Part shown: piece after piece, positions 16,391-24,790 of the stretch
Layout: each line of letters opens with the position of its first letter
Position numbering within the stretch: position 1 is the stretch's first letter
Source of the DNA: Methylocystis echinoides
GTDB lineage: Bacteria > Pseudomonadota > Alphaproteobacteria > Rhizobiales > Beijerinckiaceae
DNA: 64,000 bases
Assembly: GCF_027923385.1 (NCBI RefSeq)
Contig: NZ_BSEC01000001.1
Location: 1,748,501 to 1,812,500, forward strand
Direction: 5' to 3'
Made by a program: the position numbers and the translations under genes
The notes under the pieces: generated by a model
Told to the model about the DNA's origin: nothing
The model's input: only the letters and a program-made list of their open reading frames with translations
Databases searched by the model: none

Positions 16391-17668
16391 TCAGCGCCCC
16401 TCGATGGCGACCTGCGCAATATAGGGCTCGACGGCGTCGATGATCCCGCGCGAGGCCCCGCCGAGTTTCTCGACCACTTCCGCGCCGGCGCGGCCCATGC
16501 GGCGCATCCGCTTGGGGTCCGACAGCAGATAGTGAACCGCCCGCGCCAGCGCGCGCGCGTCATTGACCCGCGCGGCCGCCTTTGCGGCGCCGAGCGCCGC
16601 GTAAACTTCCAAGAAATTGTCGACGGAGGGGCCATGCAGCACGGCGCAGCCGAGCTTCGCCGGCTCGATGGGGTTCTGCCCGCCGCCGGCGGCCAGCGAC
16701 TTGCCCATGAAGATGATGCCGACGCTGCGGAAGATCAGCCCCAGCTCGCCGACCGTATCGGCGACGTAAACCGCAACATCCGGCTGCGGGTCGCCGTCGC
16801 GGCTTCGCAGCGCGACGGACAGGCCGCGCGCCTGCGCCAGCATCGCGATCTCCGCGCCCCGTTCGCGATGGCGCGGGACGATCACCGTCAGCAGCGCGGG
16901 GACCTGCTGCGCGATTTCGGCGTGGGCGTCGAGAATTTGCTCGTCCTCGCCGTCATGAGTCGAGACGGCGGCCCAGACCGGGCGGGCGCCGATGGCCCCC
17001 TTGAACGCCGACAGCGCCGCCGGATCGGCCGGTGGCGGCGGGACGTCATATTTCAGATTGCCGCCGACGCGCACATAAGGCGCGCCCAGCCCGATGAAAC
17101 GCGCCGCATTGTCGGCGTCCTGCGCGAGGCACAGATCGACGGCGCCGAAAATCTTGCGGGCGGCGCCGGGAAACCTGCCCCAGCGTTCCGCCGACTGCCG
17201 CGAGACGCGGGCGTTGGCGAGCACCAGCGGAACGCCGCGCGCGCGCAGCGCCGCCACCATGTTGGGCCATAGCTCGGATTCTGCGAAAATCGCGATCGCC
17301 GGCCGCCAGTAATCGAGAAAGCGGTCGACGAAGGCCGGCGCGTCGAGCGGCATGTATTGGTGAAAGGCGCCCGCTGGCAGCCGGGCGCAGAGAAGCTGCG
17401 CGGAAGCGACCGTGCCGCTCGTCACCAGCACCTCGGCGCCGCGCTGGATGAATCGTTCGACCAGCGGCAGCAGCGCGAGCGTCTCGCCGAGACTGGCGCC
17501 GTGCATCCAGATCAGCCGCCCTGGCGGCCGCTCGCGGGTGGCGACGCCAAACCGCTCATCGAGGCGGGCGGGGTCTTCCCTGCCTTGCGTGACGCGCCAG
17601 TTGAGCAGCGGGCCGGCGAGCGGCGTGAGCGCATGGGTCGCCAGTCGATAGAGCTTCAGAAGCGGCAT
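16391..17668 (-). CDS. waaA: 3-deoxy-D-manno-octulosonic acid (Kdo) transferase
   Basis: 425 aa, normal for WaaA/KdtA. It transfers Kdo from CMP-Kdo to lipid IVA at the inner membrane, the first step of LPS core assembly. An N-terminal membrane anchor is followed by the family motif IWMHGASLGETLAL, which contains the catalytic-base Glu. A GT-B C-terminal half includes FIFMGKSLAAGGGQNPIEPA-type nucleotide-binding sequence near 320. Located upstream of lpxK with zero spacing. The order waaA-lpxK is common in Hyphomicrobiales. Confidence 0.93.
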   Translation of the reverse strand: MPLLKLYRLATHALTPLAGPLLNWRVTQGREDPARLDERFGVATRERPPGRLIWMHGASLGETLALLPLVERFIQRGAEVLVTSGTVASAQLLCARLPAGAFHQYMPLDAPAFVDRFLDYWRPAIAIFAESELWPNMVAALRARGVPLVLANARVSRQSAERWGRFPGAARKIFGAVDLCLAQDADNAARFIGLGAPYVRVGGNLKYDVPPPPADPAALSAFKGAIGARPVWAAVSTHDGEDEQILDAHAEIAQQVPALLTVIVPRHRERGAEIAMLAQARGLSVALRSRDGDPQPDVAVYVADTVGELGLIFRSVGIIFMGKSLAAGGGQNPIEPAKLGCAVLHGPSVDNFLEVYAALGAAKAAARVNDARALARAVHYLLSDPKRMRRMGRAGAEVVEKLGGASRGIIDAVEPYIAQVAIEGR

Positions 17669-17800
17669 GATCCCCTGTTCGCTTGAACCGGTCGCGCCTT
17701 ACGCCAGGCCCGGGAGGCATGGCGCTTCTTATCGTTCTGAAAGCTGGCGAATTTAGGAAAGCGGGTGGGTGGCTGTCAGGAGGCCGGGCCTGGCCGCCAT

Positions 17801-17827
17801 GTCCCTCACCCGGCAGGCGGGGAGGGG
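17801..17827. repeat. Dispersed CCCTC palindrome
   Basis: GTCCCTCACCCGGCAGGCGGGGAGGGG, an imperfect hairpin between waaA and the DUF4170 gene. It belongs to the recurrent GC-rich palindrome family of this window. Confidence 0.55.
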
Positions 17828-17856
17828 CGGCGGCGGCACGGCGCTGTCGCCTTCCG

Positions 17857-18111
17857 TCAGAGCTTGTCGTGCGCCGGGTCGAGCAGCTTGTAGAGATGCA
17901 CCACGAAATAGCGCATGTGGGCGTTGTCCACCGTCGATTGCGCCTTCGCCTTCCAGGCGGCGACGGCGCTCTCATTGTCCGGGTAGACGCCGACGATGTC
18001 GAGCTTCGACGGGTCGCGGAACGTCGTGCCGTCGAGCGCCTCGAGTTCGCCGCCGAAAACGAGATGCAGGAGCTGCTTTTCTTTTTTGGCGGGCGTCTCG
18101 TGCTTGGTCAT
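17857..18111 (-). CDS. DUF4170 family protein
   Basis: 84 aa. It has a charged N-terminus, then LLHLVFGGELEALDGTTF, DIVGVYPDNESAVAAWKAKA and MRYFVVHLYKLLDP, a small alpha/beta domain typical of DUF4170. Function unknown; the family is confined largely to alphaproteobacteria and often sits between cysQ-like and waaA genes, as here. Its ATG overlaps the stop of the upstream phosphatase gene by four bases (ATGA), which indicates translational coupling. Confidence 0.85.
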   Translation of the reverse strand: MTKHETPAKKEKQLLHLVFGGELEALDGTTFRDPSKLDIVGVYPDNESAVAAWKAKAQSTVDNAHMRYFVVHLYKLLDPAHDKL

Positions 18112-18932
18112 GACCAGTCTATTCCTTTCGACAGGGTCCGGGCGATGGCGCGGGTTTCCTCGATCAGCGGTTTGGGCGCAGCAACGAGCATGCCGCGCTT
18201 GGATGAACGGCGGTTGTAGGTGAGCGGGCCGCCCTCGACTTCCGCCAGCCCGCGCCCCGCCTCCTCGAGAATGAGGTCGGCGGCGGCGATGTCCCAGTCG
18301 CGGGCGTTCGGCGAGGAGATCACGAGATCATGCCGGCCGGCGGCGATATCCACGAGCCGCAGGGCGAGCGACGGCATACGGGGCGCGATGCTGATATTCT
18401 GCGGCAGTTGCGTGATCCGCTCATGCAGCGGGCGCGGCGCGATGACGACCGCCCCGGTCAGCGAGGCGCGGTCCGGCGGCGCGAGCCGCTCGCCGTTCAG
18501 AAAGGCGCCCAGTCCGCGCGCGGCGGTGAAGGTCTCGCCCCGGGCGGGGGCGTGGACCACCGCCGCCGCGGGGCGTCCGCCCTCGACCAGCGCGATGGAC
18601 ACCGCCCAGCGCTCGTCGCCGCGGGTGAAGGCATGGGTGCCGTCGATCGGGTCGACGATGATGATGTCCTCGCGCGACAGACGGTCGTCGCTGTCGGCGG
18701 TTTCCTCCGAAAGCCAGCCAGCCTGCGGCGCGAGGCGACGCATTTCCTCGAAGAGGAAGCGATCCACCGCGAAATCCGCCTCCGTCACCGGCGAGCCGCC
18801 GCCCTTGTAGGAGATCGCCGCCGCCGTGCGCGCGCCCGGACGGAACCAGGCCATGGCGATATCGCCCGCCTCGCGCGCGACCTCGGCAAGGCGCGACAGA
18901 AATTCGGAAAGATTGGATTCGGCGAGGGGCAT
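18108..18932 (-). CDS. Inositol monophosphatase family / 3'(2'),5'-bisphosphate nucleotidase (CysQ-like)
   Basis: 274 aa. The metal-binding motifs of the Li-sensitive phosphatase superfamily are present: SEET (75-78), DPIDGT (94-99) and WDIAAAD (213-219). Members hydrolyse inositol phosphates, or 3'-phosphoadenosine 5'-phosphate from sulfate assimilation. SEET rather than GEE and the position next to LPS genes fit the CysQ-like group common in Hyphomicrobiales, but the substrate is uncertain. First gene of a leftward run with DUF4170, waaA and lpxK. Confidence 0.88.
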   Translation of the reverse strand: MPLAESNLSEFLSRLAEVAREAGDIAMAWFRPGARTAAAISYKGGGSPVTEADFAVDRFLFEEMRRLAPQAGWLSEETADSDDRLSREDIIIVDPIDGTHAFTRGDERWAVSIALVEGGRPAAAVVHAPARGETFTAARGLGAFLNGERLAPPDRASLTGAVVIAPRPLHERITQLPQNISIAPRMPSLALRLVDIAAGRHDLVISSPNARDWDIAAADLILEEAGRGLAEVEGGPLTYNRRSSKRGMLVAAPKPLIEETRAIARTLSKGIDWS

Positions 18933-19162
18933 CGGACCAAGCAGTAGGGGAGGCGTCGCGCGCCCGCAAGACGGTCTGCGAAGCGAATTGCCGACAATTT
19001 GACCAGTCGCGTTTCCGCCGGCTTTACCCTATGGCGGCGTTTCGCTCGCAATCGCAATGGTTTATGCGACATTTACCGTGCTTGTTAGCAACTTTGGCGG
19101 CGCTGGGGCGCCAGTATGGCGTCATCGAGAACGACGAAAACCCGAGGGCAGAGGAGGGGGCC

Positions 19163-19681
19163 ATGGTCGACGCAGCTCACGCGCGCACGGAAGAGACGGT
19201 TCTGGTTCAGCGCGACTGGCGCGCTGATGGCGGCGCCCGCCGGGTCCGCGTGACCAGGGCCGACATACACATCGCCCGCCGCTTTGGCGGCGTGAACATG
19301 CGCATCAGCGTGCCCGTGCCCGCCTATCGCGGCGTGTTGCTCGATCTGGCGACGGGGGAGGATGGCGCCCCCTGCTGGCGCCTGCTGCTCGCCCATCGCG
19401 ACCGCGATCTCGATGTGGTGCTGGCCGAAACGGCCGATGAGACGGTCGCCGCCGCCGACTGGGCGGAATGGGCCAACTGGCTCGGTCTGCCGCGCCTCGC
19501 CGCGGTTGAGGCGGAGGCCAGCGCGGAGAGCGACGCGCCGCGCCTGACGCCGGCGCCGCGCCGGGGCGCCTCGGCTGTGCGCCGCCGGCGCCCGCAGTTC
19601 CTCGTCCGCCGCAAATCCGGCGACGCGGCGCGACTCTCGGCCATCTTCGCCGGCGAGCGCGAGATCATTTGCTACGAGTGA
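19163..19681 (+). CDS. DUF6101 family protein
   Basis: 172 aa from the ATG at 19163, preceded by GAGGAGGGGG. An upstream in-frame ATG at 19031 has no ribosome-binding site. The domain (about 15-110) contains VRVTRADIHIARRFGGVNM and WRLLLAHRDRDLDVVL. The C-terminal third is basic and low-complexity (RRGASAVRRRRPQFLVRR) and ends IFAGEREIICYE. This matches DUF6101, an alphaproteobacterial family of unknown function. It is divergent from the cysQ-like operon. Confidence 0.8.
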   Translation: MVDAAHARTEETVLVQRDWRADGGARRVRVTRADIHIARRFGGVNMRISVPVPAYRGVLLDLATGEDGAPCWRLLLAHRDRDLDVVLAETADETVAAADWAEWANWLGLPRLAAVEAEASAESDAPRLTPAPRRGASAVRRRRPQFLVRRKSGDAARLSAIFAGEREIICYE

Positions 19682-19758
19682 GGGTTTCCCGCCGGGGAGG
19701 CCGCAACCACGTGCCTGCGCAGCCGCCGGGAAAACGCCCGGCGCCGATGACCGCAAGG

Positions 19759-19786
19759 CCCCTCGCCCCGCGAGCGGGGAGAGGGG
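19759..19786. repeat. Dispersed CCCTC palindrome
   Basis: CCCCTCGCCCCG-CGAG-CGGGGAGAGGGG (19759-19786) forms a 12-bp stem with one mismatch between the convergent DUF6101 and HdeA-like genes, so it can act as a bidirectional terminator. Confidence 0.65.
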
Positions 19787-19795
19787 ATTGGCGGG

Positions 19796-20137
19796 TCAGA
19801 GCTTTTCCTTGACCTTCTTCAGGTCGGCCTTGGCGTCGGCCTCGAGGGATTTCCAGGCGTTCTTCAGCTTGGTCATGAAGGACTCGCTCGGCGCCTTCTT
19901 GCAGTCGTCGATGACCACCGGGACCACTTTCTCCGTGCCCTCAATGTCGACGATGGAGCCCGGCTTGCCGGACTTGCTCTTCGCCGTGGCCCAGTAAACG
20001 ACCTTCGGCTGGAAATCGCCCTCGACGGCGAGAAATTCGTCGCAGGTCCATTTGGCGACCGGCTTGGCGCTGGTTTCCGCGTAAGCGGTCTGGGCAGCGA
20101 CCGCCGCGCCGAGCAGAAGGGCGTAACGAAACGTCAT
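19796..20137 (-). CDS. HdeA-like periplasmic acid-stress chaperone
   Basis: 113 aa with a signal peptide (1-20, ending AYA). The mature part starts with KWTCDEFLAVEGDFQPKVVY and has one Cys near each end (Cys32 and Cys79), which in HdeA form the single disulfide. The Lys-rich C-terminus (KADLKKVKEKL) is helical. HdeA/HdeB proteins bind unfolded periplasmic proteins at low pH. An HdeD homolog lies 2 kb away, supporting an acid or envelope stress role. Confidence 0.78.
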   Translation of the reverse strand: MTFRYALLLGAAVAAQTAYAETSAKPVAKWTCDEFLAVEGDFQPKVVYWATAKSKSGKPGSIVDIEGTEKVVPVVIDDCKKAPSESFMTKLKNAWKSLEADAKADLKKVKEKL

Positions 20138-20283
20138 GGGGCTTCCTTTAATCCGAACAGGTTGAGACAGCGCGGAAGGTCGTCGCTTCGTTTGCGCATG
20201 TCAAACCCTGGAAGCCGAACGCCGCGGGCTCAAGCCACGGGTTCGGCCGGCGATGCGCAAACGCAGCCGCCGGCCGCGCTTTA

Positions 20284-20781
20284 TCAGTAGAAGGTGTGCG
20301 CGTAGGGCGAATCCTGGCGGCGCAGGACGAGGCCGTTGACGAAGCCGGTCTGGCCTTCGTAATGCACCTTGCACCAGCCGTAGAGCCAGCCCTGCGAGCA
20401 ATAGGCGACGTCGATCTGCGTTCCCGACGGCACGACGGCGAGGGACGGCCAGTTCGAGCCCGGACCCTTGCGGAGATTGGCGTGGTCGATCGTCACGATC
20501 GGCGCGACGATCACGTCATTGGACCCCGACGGCGCGAGCACGCCGGCCTGCACATAGCCCTTGACCTTCTTCCAGGACACCGCGCACCAGCCGCCGCCCC
20601 AGCCGGAGTAGCAACCCGACACATTGACGTCGACGTTGGCGGGGATACGCGCGATCGTCGGCCACTGGATGCCGGGGCCCGAGCGAACCGTCGCCGGGCT
20701 GACGAGCGAATGCGCCCAGGCGCCCGAGGCGCACGCAAGAAATGCGACGCCTGCGCATAGGCGCGTGAGGTGATATTTCAT
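20284..20781 (-). CDS. Secreted protein with two bacterial SH3 domains
   Basis: 165 aa from the ATG at 20781, which has GGGAGG nine bases upstream. A signal peptide (1-23) is followed by two SH3b repeats. The first (about 24-82) contains VRSGPGIQWPTIARIPANV and the second (about 95-153) NLRKGPGSNWPSLAVVPSG. Each ends in a Cys-containing WxxGWC pattern. SH3b domains typically bind peptidoglycan, so it likely acts in the periplasm or at the wall. The gene is divergent from the winged-helix regulator, and a 16-bp motif shared with the hdeD promoter lies 81 bp upstream. Confidence 0.8.
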   Translation of the reverse strand: MKYHLTRLCAGVAFLACASGAWAHSLVSPATVRSGPGIQWPTIARIPANVDVNVSGCYSGWGGGWCAVSWKKVKGYVQAGVLAPSGSNDVIVAPIVTIDHANLRKGPGSNWPSLAVVPSGTQIDVAYCSQGWLYGWCKVHYEGQTGFVNGLVLRRQDSPYAHTFY

Positions 20782-20861
20782 GCTAGAATTCCTCCCAAAC
20801 GGGGGCTTTACGCCTCCCGGCAGAGATTTCAGCACGATACTCACGCTTGCGCCAGATGAGT

Positions 20862-20877
20862 GCTGGCCGTTTTGAGC
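20862..20877 (-). promoter_or_regulatory. Shared 16-bp upstream motif, copy 1
   Basis: Read on the minus strand this is GCTCAAAACGGCCAGC, ending 81 bp before the SH3-protein start codon. The identical 16-mer, in the same orientation relative to the gene, ends 83 bp before hdeD. Same distance and orientation suggest a common regulator or promoter element. Confidence 0.4.
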
Positions 20878-20953
20878 AGGGGCGGGTCGGCGTCGGGCGC
20901 TTGTGCGGAGCAGCGATTTCGGTAGAGTTCGTGCTTTCTCACGGAGCCGCGAA

Positions 20954-21361
20954 GTGCACGAACTGACCCGCGACGAATATCTGGCGATCCAGTATCAGTT
21001 CGTTGAGCTTTTCATCGAGCATCTGACGGATGTGTCTTCCGCCTTTGGCGGCGATCTTCAGGAGATGCTCGTGCTGGCCATCGTCGGCCAGGTGTGTATT
21101 CGCGCGGTGGAGAAAGGGCAGGAAAACGCGCCGATCAGCGCGTCGCGAATCTCTGACGTCACCGCCATTCCAAGGCAGACCGTCCGGCGAAAGCTCCAGT
21201 CGCTGGAGCGGCGCGGCTGGGTCCGGCAGATCGCCGGCGGCGGCTGGGAGCTGATCATGATCGATGGAACGTCGCTCGCGCAGGCCGGCTTGCGGGATCT
21301 GGACAGCCGCGGAATCGAGCGGGCGGTCAGATTCGTCCGTAACATGCGCGCTCTGGTTTGA
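20954..21361 (+). CDS. Winged-helix transcriptional regulator (MarR-like)
   Basis: 135 aa from a GTG at 20954 with GGAG seven bases upstream; an in-frame GTG at 20903 would add 17 residues. N-terminal helices (YQFVELFIEHLTDVSSAFGG) precede a winged helix-turn-helix: ISASRISDVTAIPRQTVRR as the HTH, then LQSLERRGWVRQIAGGGWEL as recognition end and wing. There is no obvious ligand domain. It is divergent from the SH3 gene and just upstream of the nitrobindin-like gene, so it may control this stress cluster. Confidence 0.72.
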   Translation: MHELTRDEYLAIQYQFVELFIEHLTDVSSAFGGDLQEMLVLAIVGQVCIRAVEKGQENAPISASRISDVTAIPRQTVRRKLQSLERRGWVRQIAGGGWELIMIDGTSLAQAGLRDLDSRGIERAVRFVRNMRALV

Positions 21362-21441
21362 GCGCGCCCGGATGGACACGCGGGACGCGTTTCCACGAAA
21401 CGAGTCTTGATCTAGTCTGGCGCTGACGGGCGTCAGCGGGA

Positions 21442-22083
21442 GTGAATGAATTGGATCGCTTCTATCAGGATATCTACACGGAGCCCTCCGACGTCGATCC
21501 GGACACGCTGCGCAATCTCGGCCCGCTGCGGCCGATGGCGGGCATCTGGCGCGGGACGACCGGCGTGGACGTCAATCCGAAGGCCGAGGGACCCGAGACC
21601 CAGGCCTATGTCGATCATTATGAGCTTCAGCCGATTGATCCGCAGACCAATGGCCCGCAGCTCTTCTACGGGCTGCGTTATCATCAGCATATTGTGAAGC
21701 CCGGCGCGGTCGAAACCTATCACGACCAGATCGGCTACTGGCTGTGGGAGCCGGCGACGGGAACCGTTATCCAGACCCTCGCCATTCCCCGCGGCCAGAT
21801 TGCGATGGCGTCCGGCAAGGCCGCGCCCGACGCCCGCATATTCGAGATCGAGGCCAGGCGGGGCGACGCGCATGACGGCATCCTGTCGAATCCCTTTCTC
21901 GACGACGCCTTTCGCACGGACAACTGGCGCGTCAAGGTCATCATCAACGACGATGGCGGCTGGCGCTACGAGCAGATCACGACGCTGATGATCCGTGGCG
22001 CGGACAAACCCTTTCTGCACACCGACGCCAGCACTTTGACGAGGATTGGCGAACCGACGCCGAACCCGCTCATGCGCGGGTGA
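21442..22083 (+). CDS. Heme-binding beta-barrel (nitrobindin/FABP-like, THAP4-type) protein
   Basis: 213 aa starting at a GTG. The N-terminal LGPLRPMAGIWRGTTGVDV carries the GxWxG signature of nitrobindin-like ten-stranded barrels. The strands continue through YHDQIGYWLWEPATG and VIQTLAIPRGQIAMASG. Nitrobindins bind ferric heme and react with nitric oxide or peroxynitrite; the heme ligand cannot be fixed by eye, although FLHTD near the C-terminus is a candidate. It is 80 bp downstream of the winged-helix regulator on the same strand. Confidence 0.7.
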   Translation: MNELDRFYQDIYTEPSDVDPDTLRNLGPLRPMAGIWRGTTGVDVNPKAEGPETQAYVDHYELQPIDPQTNGPQLFYGLRYHQHIVKPGAVETYHDQIGYWLWEPATGTVIQTLAIPRGQIAMASGKAAPDARIFEIEARRGDAHDGILSNPFLDDAFRTDNWRVKVIINDDGGWRYEQITTLMIRGADKPFLHTDASTLTRIGEPTPNPLMRG

Positions 22084-22093
22084 CCGGCGCCCC

Positions 22094-22109
22094 GCTCAAA
22101 ACGGCCAGC
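22094..22109 (+). promoter_or_regulatory. Shared 16-bp upstream motif, copy 2
   Basis: GCTCAAAACGGCCAGC, identical to the minus-strand copy at 20862-20877 and ending 83 bp before the hdeD start. A TTGACT sequence, a possible -35, follows nine bases later. Confidence 0.4.
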
Positions 22110-22191
22110 GCCAACCTTGACTTCAGGCGATTGTCGCTTCGTTTGTTTCTTTAAGCCCTGCTCACCGCGGGGCGTATTGGAGGACAAAGGC

Positions 22192-22758
22192 ATGGCCTAT
22201 CTGAATGAATATGCGCAGGCGCTTCCCGGCTATGACGCGTTGAAGAAGAACTGGGCGTGGACAGTGGCGTTCGGCGTGCTGCTCGCGCTCGCCGGCGGAT
22301 TCGCCCTCAGCACGGTCGTGCTGTCCACGGCGGCCACGGTGCTGTTCGTGGGCTTCGCCATGATCGTCGGCGGCTTTGCGGAAGTGTTCCACGGCTTTGC
22401 GATGCGCACATGGGGGCACTTCTTCTGGATGCTGGCGATGGGCGGCTTCTACATCCTCGCCGGCGCCCTCACGGTTCGCAATCCGCTGCTGGCGGCGACG
22501 TTTCTCACCCTGCTGATCGGCGCGAGCCTGCTCGCCTCGGGGATCATCCGCACCTTTATATCCGTGCAACTGCCGAGCGGCGGGGCCAAGGGGTTTCTGG
22601 TCTTTTCATCGATCCTGACGCTCATCGTCGGCGCGCTGATCATCGCCCAGTGGCCGAGTTCGAGCCTTTGGGTGATCGGTGTGTTTCTTGGCGCGGATCT
22701 GTTTTTCTCGGGTCTTGGCTGGGTGGGCGTCGGGCTCGCCATGCGCAACGCCGCGTGA
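22192..22758 (+). CDS. hdeD: HdeD family acid-resistance membrane protein
   Basis: 188 aa. Six hydrophobic segments occur in three pairs, e.g. WTVAFGVLLALAGGFALS, TVLFVGFAMIVGGFAEVF and FWMLAMGGFYILAGALTV, matching the DUF308/HdeD fold. HdeD is an inner-membrane protein linked to acid resistance at high cell density in enterobacteria; its mechanism is unclear. The start at 22192 has a GGAGGACAAAGGC leader. The HdeA-like gene lies 2 kb away. Confidence 0.85.
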   Translation: MAYLNEYAQALPGYDALKKNWAWTVAFGVLLALAGGFALSTVVLSTAATVLFVGFAMIVGGFAEVFHGFAMRTWGHFFWMLAMGGFYILAGALTVRNPLLAATFLTLLIGASLLASGIIRTFISVQLPSGGAKGFLVFSSILTLIVGALIIAQWPSSSLWVIGVFLGADLFFSGLGWVGVGLAMRNAA

Positions 22759-22818
22759 TCGTCCAAAGCAATCCGGAGCCGTGGGGCTTCGGATTGCCTC
22801 CTCGCCGCGCGTTGAGGA

Positions 22819-23364
22819 TCATGCGTCGTCCGACTGTCTCGGGGCCTCTTCCGTCGTCTTTTTCTCGATCTGTCCAGAAATGGTGACGCGATCGGAAAAG
22901 GCGAAAACGAAGGTGGAGATCACGAAGGTCAGGTGAATGGCGATGTAATAATTCATTTCCTGCTCGTTGAACTTCGGCACGTCCATGAAGACTTCGAGCA
23001 GTTTGATCGCCGAGATGGCGACGATCGTGCTGAGCAGTTTCAGTTTGAGCTGGGTGAAGTCGATGCCGCCCATCCAGTCCGGCCAGCCTTCCCGCCGCGT
23101 CGCGGGAACGCCCGAGACGAAATTTTCATAAACCGAGATCGTGACGATCATCACGAGCGCGCCGGTCAGCGTGAGGTCGATGAGGCCGAGAAGCTCGAGG
23201 ATGATCCGGTCTTCGGTATTGGCGCCGATGGACAGCAGAATGCCGACGAGGTGACGGCCCGCATTCACCATCAGCGCGAAGAGCCCGAGCGTCAGCATGA
23301 TGAAGAAGGGCGCCAGCAGCCAGCGGGAGAGGAACAGATAATGCTCCAGCAGGCGCTTCAGCAT
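22819..23364 (-). CDS. YqhA family (UPF0114) membrane protein
   Basis: 181 aa. The N-terminal LLEHYLFLSRWLLAPFFIML, GLIDLTLTGALVMIVTISVYENFVS and LKLLSTIVAISAIKLLEVFM are characteristic of the YqhA family. There are four predicted membrane segments and a charged C-terminus. Function unknown. Convergent with hdeD, with a 60-bp gap. Confidence 0.87.
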   Translation of the reverse strand: MLKRLLEHYLFLSRWLLAPFFIMLTLGLFALMVNAGRHLVGILLSIGANTEDRIILELLGLIDLTLTGALVMIVTISVYENFVSGVPATRREGWPDWMGGIDFTQLKLKLLSTIVAISAIKLLEVFMDVPKFNEQEMNYYIAIHLTFVISTFVFAFSDRVTISGQIEKKTTEEAPRQSDDA

Positions 23365-23460
23365 CGACGGCCTTCCAGGCGCGGCGGGGGCGCCGCGTCA
23401 GAGGCGAAGTAGCGGCGCGGGCGCCGCTTGTAAGCGCGTCGGTGGCGGATCGACGTGCGG

Positions 23461-23490
23461 CTCCCTCTCCCGCGCGGCGGGGGAGGGGCG
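23461..23490. repeat. Dispersed CCCTCTCCC palindrome
   Basis: CTCCCTCTCCCGC-GC-GGCGGGGGAGGGG followed by a G-rich run, located between the yqhA and cobW-type genes; a likely terminator of the leftward CobW transcript. Confidence 0.6.
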
Positions 23491-23504
23491 CGGGGGGGGG
23501 CGGG

Positions 23505-24647
23505 TTACGAGGCGATCTTCTCGAAGCCGCCGCGAATGACATCCTCTTTCAGCTTCCGCCCGATGAACACGAGCCGGGACTCACGCGGCTCGTCGTCCTT
23601 CCATTCGCGCTGAAGGTCGCCGTCGAGGATCATGTGCACGCCCTGGAAGACGAAGCGGCGCGGCTCGTTCTTGAGCGCCACAATGCCCTTGCAACGCAGG
23701 ATGTCCGGGCCTTCCTGCTGAACCAGCTCGTTCAGCCAGGGAATGAAGCGTTCCGGGTCGAGGTCGCCCTTGTGGCGGATGGAGATCGACTGCATCTCCG
23801 CGTCGTGAATCGCCTTGAGATGGCCGTGGTTGTCGTGGTCGTGATGATCATGGTGGTGATGATCATGGTCGTGATGATCGTGGCCGCAGTCCGGGCCGCA
23901 GGCGTGGCCGGGTTCGTGGTGATCATGGTCGTGATCGTGATGCTCGTGATCGTGATGGCCGTGAGCGTGAAGCTGATGCTCATGATCGTGAGCATGCTCT
24001 TCGGCCGTCAGGAAGTTCGGCTCGATCTGCAGGATGCGGTCGAGATCGAAGGCGTTGCGCTCCAGCACGGCCTTCAGCGGCACATCGGCCTTCACGGCGC
24101 GGTGCAGCGTGGCGTAGGGATTGATGCCGCGAATGCGCGCCTCGACCTCCTCCAGCTCCGCCGGCGTGACGAGGTCGGTCTTGTTGAGAATGACGACGTC
24201 GGCGAAGGCGATCTGCGTCTTGGCCTCGGGCGCGTCCTTGAGGCGCGCGGCGAGCCATTTGGCGTCGGCGAGCGTCACCACGGCGTCGAGCCGCGCGGCG
24301 TCCTTCACATCGGCGTCGACGAAGAAGGTTTGCGCCACCGGCGCTGGATCGGCGAGGCCGGTTGTCTCGACGATGATGGCGTCGAATTTGCCGCGCCGGC
24401 GCATGAGGCCTTCGATGATGCGGATGAGATCGCCGCGCACCGTGCAGCAGATGCAGCCATTGTTCATCTCGAAGACTTCTTCGTCGGCGCCGACGACGAG
24501 ATCATTGTCGATGCCGATTTCGCCGAATTCATTGACGATCACCGCGTAACGGCGGCCGTGCTGTTCGGTGAGAATGCGGTTGAGAAGCGTGGTCTTGCCG
24601 GCGCCGAGATAGCCGGTGATGACGGTAACGGGAATCTTGTCGGTCAA
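23505..24647 (-). CDS. CobW/G3E family GTPase, zinc metallochaperone-like (ZNG1/ZigA type)
   Basis: 380 aa. Walker [10 protein letters not shown] (12-20), the metal-binding CICC (65-68) and the guanine motif NKTD (155-158) are all present. A His/Asp-rich stretch at 218-276 (for example [18 protein letters not shown]) can buffer zinc or cobalt. The C-terminal CobW_C domain ends [19 protein letters not shown]. Such GTPases insert zinc into client enzymes when zinc is scarce. Its position directly downstream of the zinc ABC genes supports this. The start is TTG with GGAG eight bases upstream. A 142-bp gap with two palindromes separates it from the binding-protein gene. Confidence 0.88.
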   Translation of the reverse strand: MTDKIPVTVITGYLGAGKTTLLNRILTEQHGRRYAVIVNEFGEIGIDNDLVVGADEEVFEMNNGCICCTVRGDLIRIIEGLMRRRGKFDAIIVETTGLADPAPVAQTFFVDADVKDAARLDAVVTLADAKWLAARLKDAPEAKTQIAFADVVILNKTDLVTPAELEEVEARIRGINPYATLHRAVKADVPLKAVLERNAFDLDRILQIEPNFLTAEEHAHDHEHQLHAHGHHDHEHHDHDHDHHEPGHACGPDCGHDHHDHDHHHHDHHDHDNHGHLKAIHDAEMQSISIRHKGDLDPERFIPWLNELVQQEGPDILRCKGIVALKNEPRRFVFQGVHMILDGDLQREWKDDEPRESRLVFIGRKLKEDVIRGGFEKIAS

Positions 24648-24680
24648 TTTTCGTGCTCCAATGGCGGCCGCCCCCTCCCT

Positions 24681-24710
24681 GTCCCTCCCCCGCTGACGCG
24701 GGAGAGGGGA
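24681..24710. repeat. Dispersed CCCTC palindrome
   Basis: GTCCCTCCCCCGC-TGAC-GCGGGAGAGGGGA in the gap between the CobW gene and the zinc-binding protein gene. It could attenuate transcription between them. Confidence 0.6.
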
Positions 24711-24747
24711 CGCTCACGATTCACATTCTACGTGAAGGCCACAATCT

Positions 24748-24790
24748 GCTCCCTCTCCCGCGCAGCGGGGGAGGGGTGGGGAGGGGGCCT
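24748..24790. repeat. Dispersed CCCTCTCCC palindrome, long form
   Basis: TGCTCCCTCTCCCGC, then a short loop, then GCGGGGGAGGGG and a GGGGAGGGGGCCT tail. The same 44-bp unit, differing at only a few bases, occurs in the opposite orientation at 30340-30385. This is the clearest dispersed-repeat pair in the window. It ends at the stop codon of the binding-protein gene. Confidence 0.7.
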
